In this document: piece after piece, positions 5,340 to 6,028 of the stretch
Layout of the letters: every line of letters starts with the position of its first letter
How positions within the stretch are numbered: the first letter of the stretch is position 1
Assembly: GCA_014858325.1 (NCBI GenBank)
Contig: RKCM01000055.1
Span: forward strand, 1 to 6,028
From: Oscillospiraceae bacterium
GTDB lineage: Bacteria; Bacillota; Clostridia; Oscillospirales; Ruminococcaceae
DNA: 6,028 nt
Direction: 5' to 3'
Program-made: the position numbers and the translations under genes
Notes under the pieces: generated by a model
The model's input: the letters and a program-made list of their open reading frames with translations, nothing else
What the model was told of the DNA's origin: nothing
The model's database searches: none

Positions 5340-6028
5340 ATGACAGTGTTCTTTAGTCAGCTGATCAACGGTCTTTCCCTGGGCAGCATCTATGCACTGA
5401 TCGCACTGGGCTACAGCATGGTGTACGGCATCATCCTGCTGCTGAACTTCGCCCATGGCGATATCATTATGGTGGGCGCTTATATGTCCTGGTTCATCAT
5501 GAACCAACTGGGCCTCGGCCCCGTTACGGCCGTCTGCGCCACCATCATCGTCTGTACGCTGCTGGGTGTGGTCATCGAAAAGATCGCCTATACTCCTCTG
5601 CGCGGCGCACCCCGCATCTCCCTGCTGATCACAGCCATCGGCGTCTCCTTCTTTTTGGAGTATGCTGCAGAGCTGATCCTGGGCTCCGGCGCAAAGGTCA
5701 TCCCCGCCTACTACACCAATAAGACTTTCAAGGTCGGCTCGGTGCCTCTGGGCCTGACCGCCGTCATCACGCTGGTGGTCACCATCCTGTCCATGCTGGT
5801 GCTGACCTTCCTGGTCCAGAAGACGAAACTCGGCAAGGCCATGCGGGCCGTGTCGGAGGACATGGACGCTGCCCGCCTGATGGGCATCAACGTCAACAGC
5901 ACCATCTCCTTCACCTTTGCCGTCGGCTCGGCGCTGGCCGGCATCGGCGCGGTGCTGTACTGCTGCTCCTACCCGCAGGCCACCCCCACCATGGGCTCCA
6001 TGCTGGGCCTGAAAGCCTTCGTCGCCGC
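5340..6028 (+). CDS. livH: Branched-chain amino acid ABC transporter permease, N-terminal part (3' end outside window)
   Basis: LivH is one of two inner-membrane permease subunits that form the pore of the HAAT-family importer with LivM and the ATPases LivG/LivF. The visible 229 residues cover most of a usual protein of about 290-300. The N-terminus shows the family pattern LINGLSLGSIYALIALGYS, a first membrane segment, then LLNFAHGDIIMVGAY (about 34-48). Further hydrophobic segments lie at about 62-80, 94-115, 137-159 and 189-207. The cytoplasmic coupling loop that contacts the ATPase is GKAMRAVSEDMDAARLMGIN (about 165-184). The start is supported by AAAGGAAGG at 5321-5329, 10 nt before the ATG. 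No break is seen in the frame up to the edge. It belongs with livK upstream; livM, livG and livF are expected downstream, which is inference from the usual gene order. Confidence 0.95.
   Translation, partial: MTVFFSQLINGLSLGSIYALIALGYSMVYGIILLLNFAHGDIIMVGAYMSWFIMNQLGLGPVTAVCATIIVCTLLGVVIEKIAYTPLRGAPRISLLITAIGVSFFLEYAAELILGSGAKVIPAYYTNKTFKVGSVPLGLTAVITLVVTILSMLVLTFLVQKTKLGKAMRAVSEDMDAARLMGINVNSTISFTFAVGSALAGIGAVLYCCSYPQATPTMGSMLGLKAFVA

Overview
The window looks like chromosomal DNA from a gut-dwelling, moderately GC-rich Firmicute of the Ruminococcaceae/Oscillospiraceae type, most like Faecalibacterium. This rests on the strong C/G preference at third codon positions, Shine-Dalgarno sites of the AGGAGG type, a low-GC-Gram-positive style enolase, and a substrate-binding lipoprotein with a Ser/Ala/Gly-rich linker after its lipobox. 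The genus is an inference from overall look, not a search result.

Layout. (1) Positions 2-2115, plus strand: the 3' part of uxuA (mannonate dehydratase) followed 11 bp later by a complete uxuB (fructuronate reductase, long-chain mannitol dehydrogenase family). Together they carry out two consecutive steps of D-glucuronate breakdown, fructuronate to mannonate (UxuB) and mannonate to 2-keto-3-deoxygluconate (UxuA). (2) Positions 2116-2290: a convergent junction with two strong hairpins, one with a T-run that ends the uxu operon, the other a 38-nt perfect palindrome that probably ends eno. (3) Positions 2291-3589, minus strand: a complete eno (enolase) with all catalytic residues. (4) Positions 3590-3971: a 382-bp divergent, AT-richer control region with the eno -10 and ribosome binding site on one strand and, on the other, an extended -10 promoter for livK with a hairpin at the predicted transcript 5' end. 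(5) Positions 3972-6028, plus strand: a complete livK-type substrate-binding lipoprotein, a hairpin/T-run between genes, and the start of livH, the first permease subunit of a branched-chain amino acid (HAAT family) ABC transporter. The rest of the permease and the ATPases would be expected beyond the right edge.

The three blocks are metabolically ordinary: uronic acid use, lower glycolysis and amino acid uptake. I see no tRNA, rRNA, insertion sequence, CRISPR array, phage gene or defence system, and no evidence of a previously undescribed system. The most interesting signals are regulatory: the 5'-terminal livK leader hairpin, the terminator between livK and livH, the long palindrome at the convergent junction, and the Tat-like motif in the LivK lipoprotein signal peptide.
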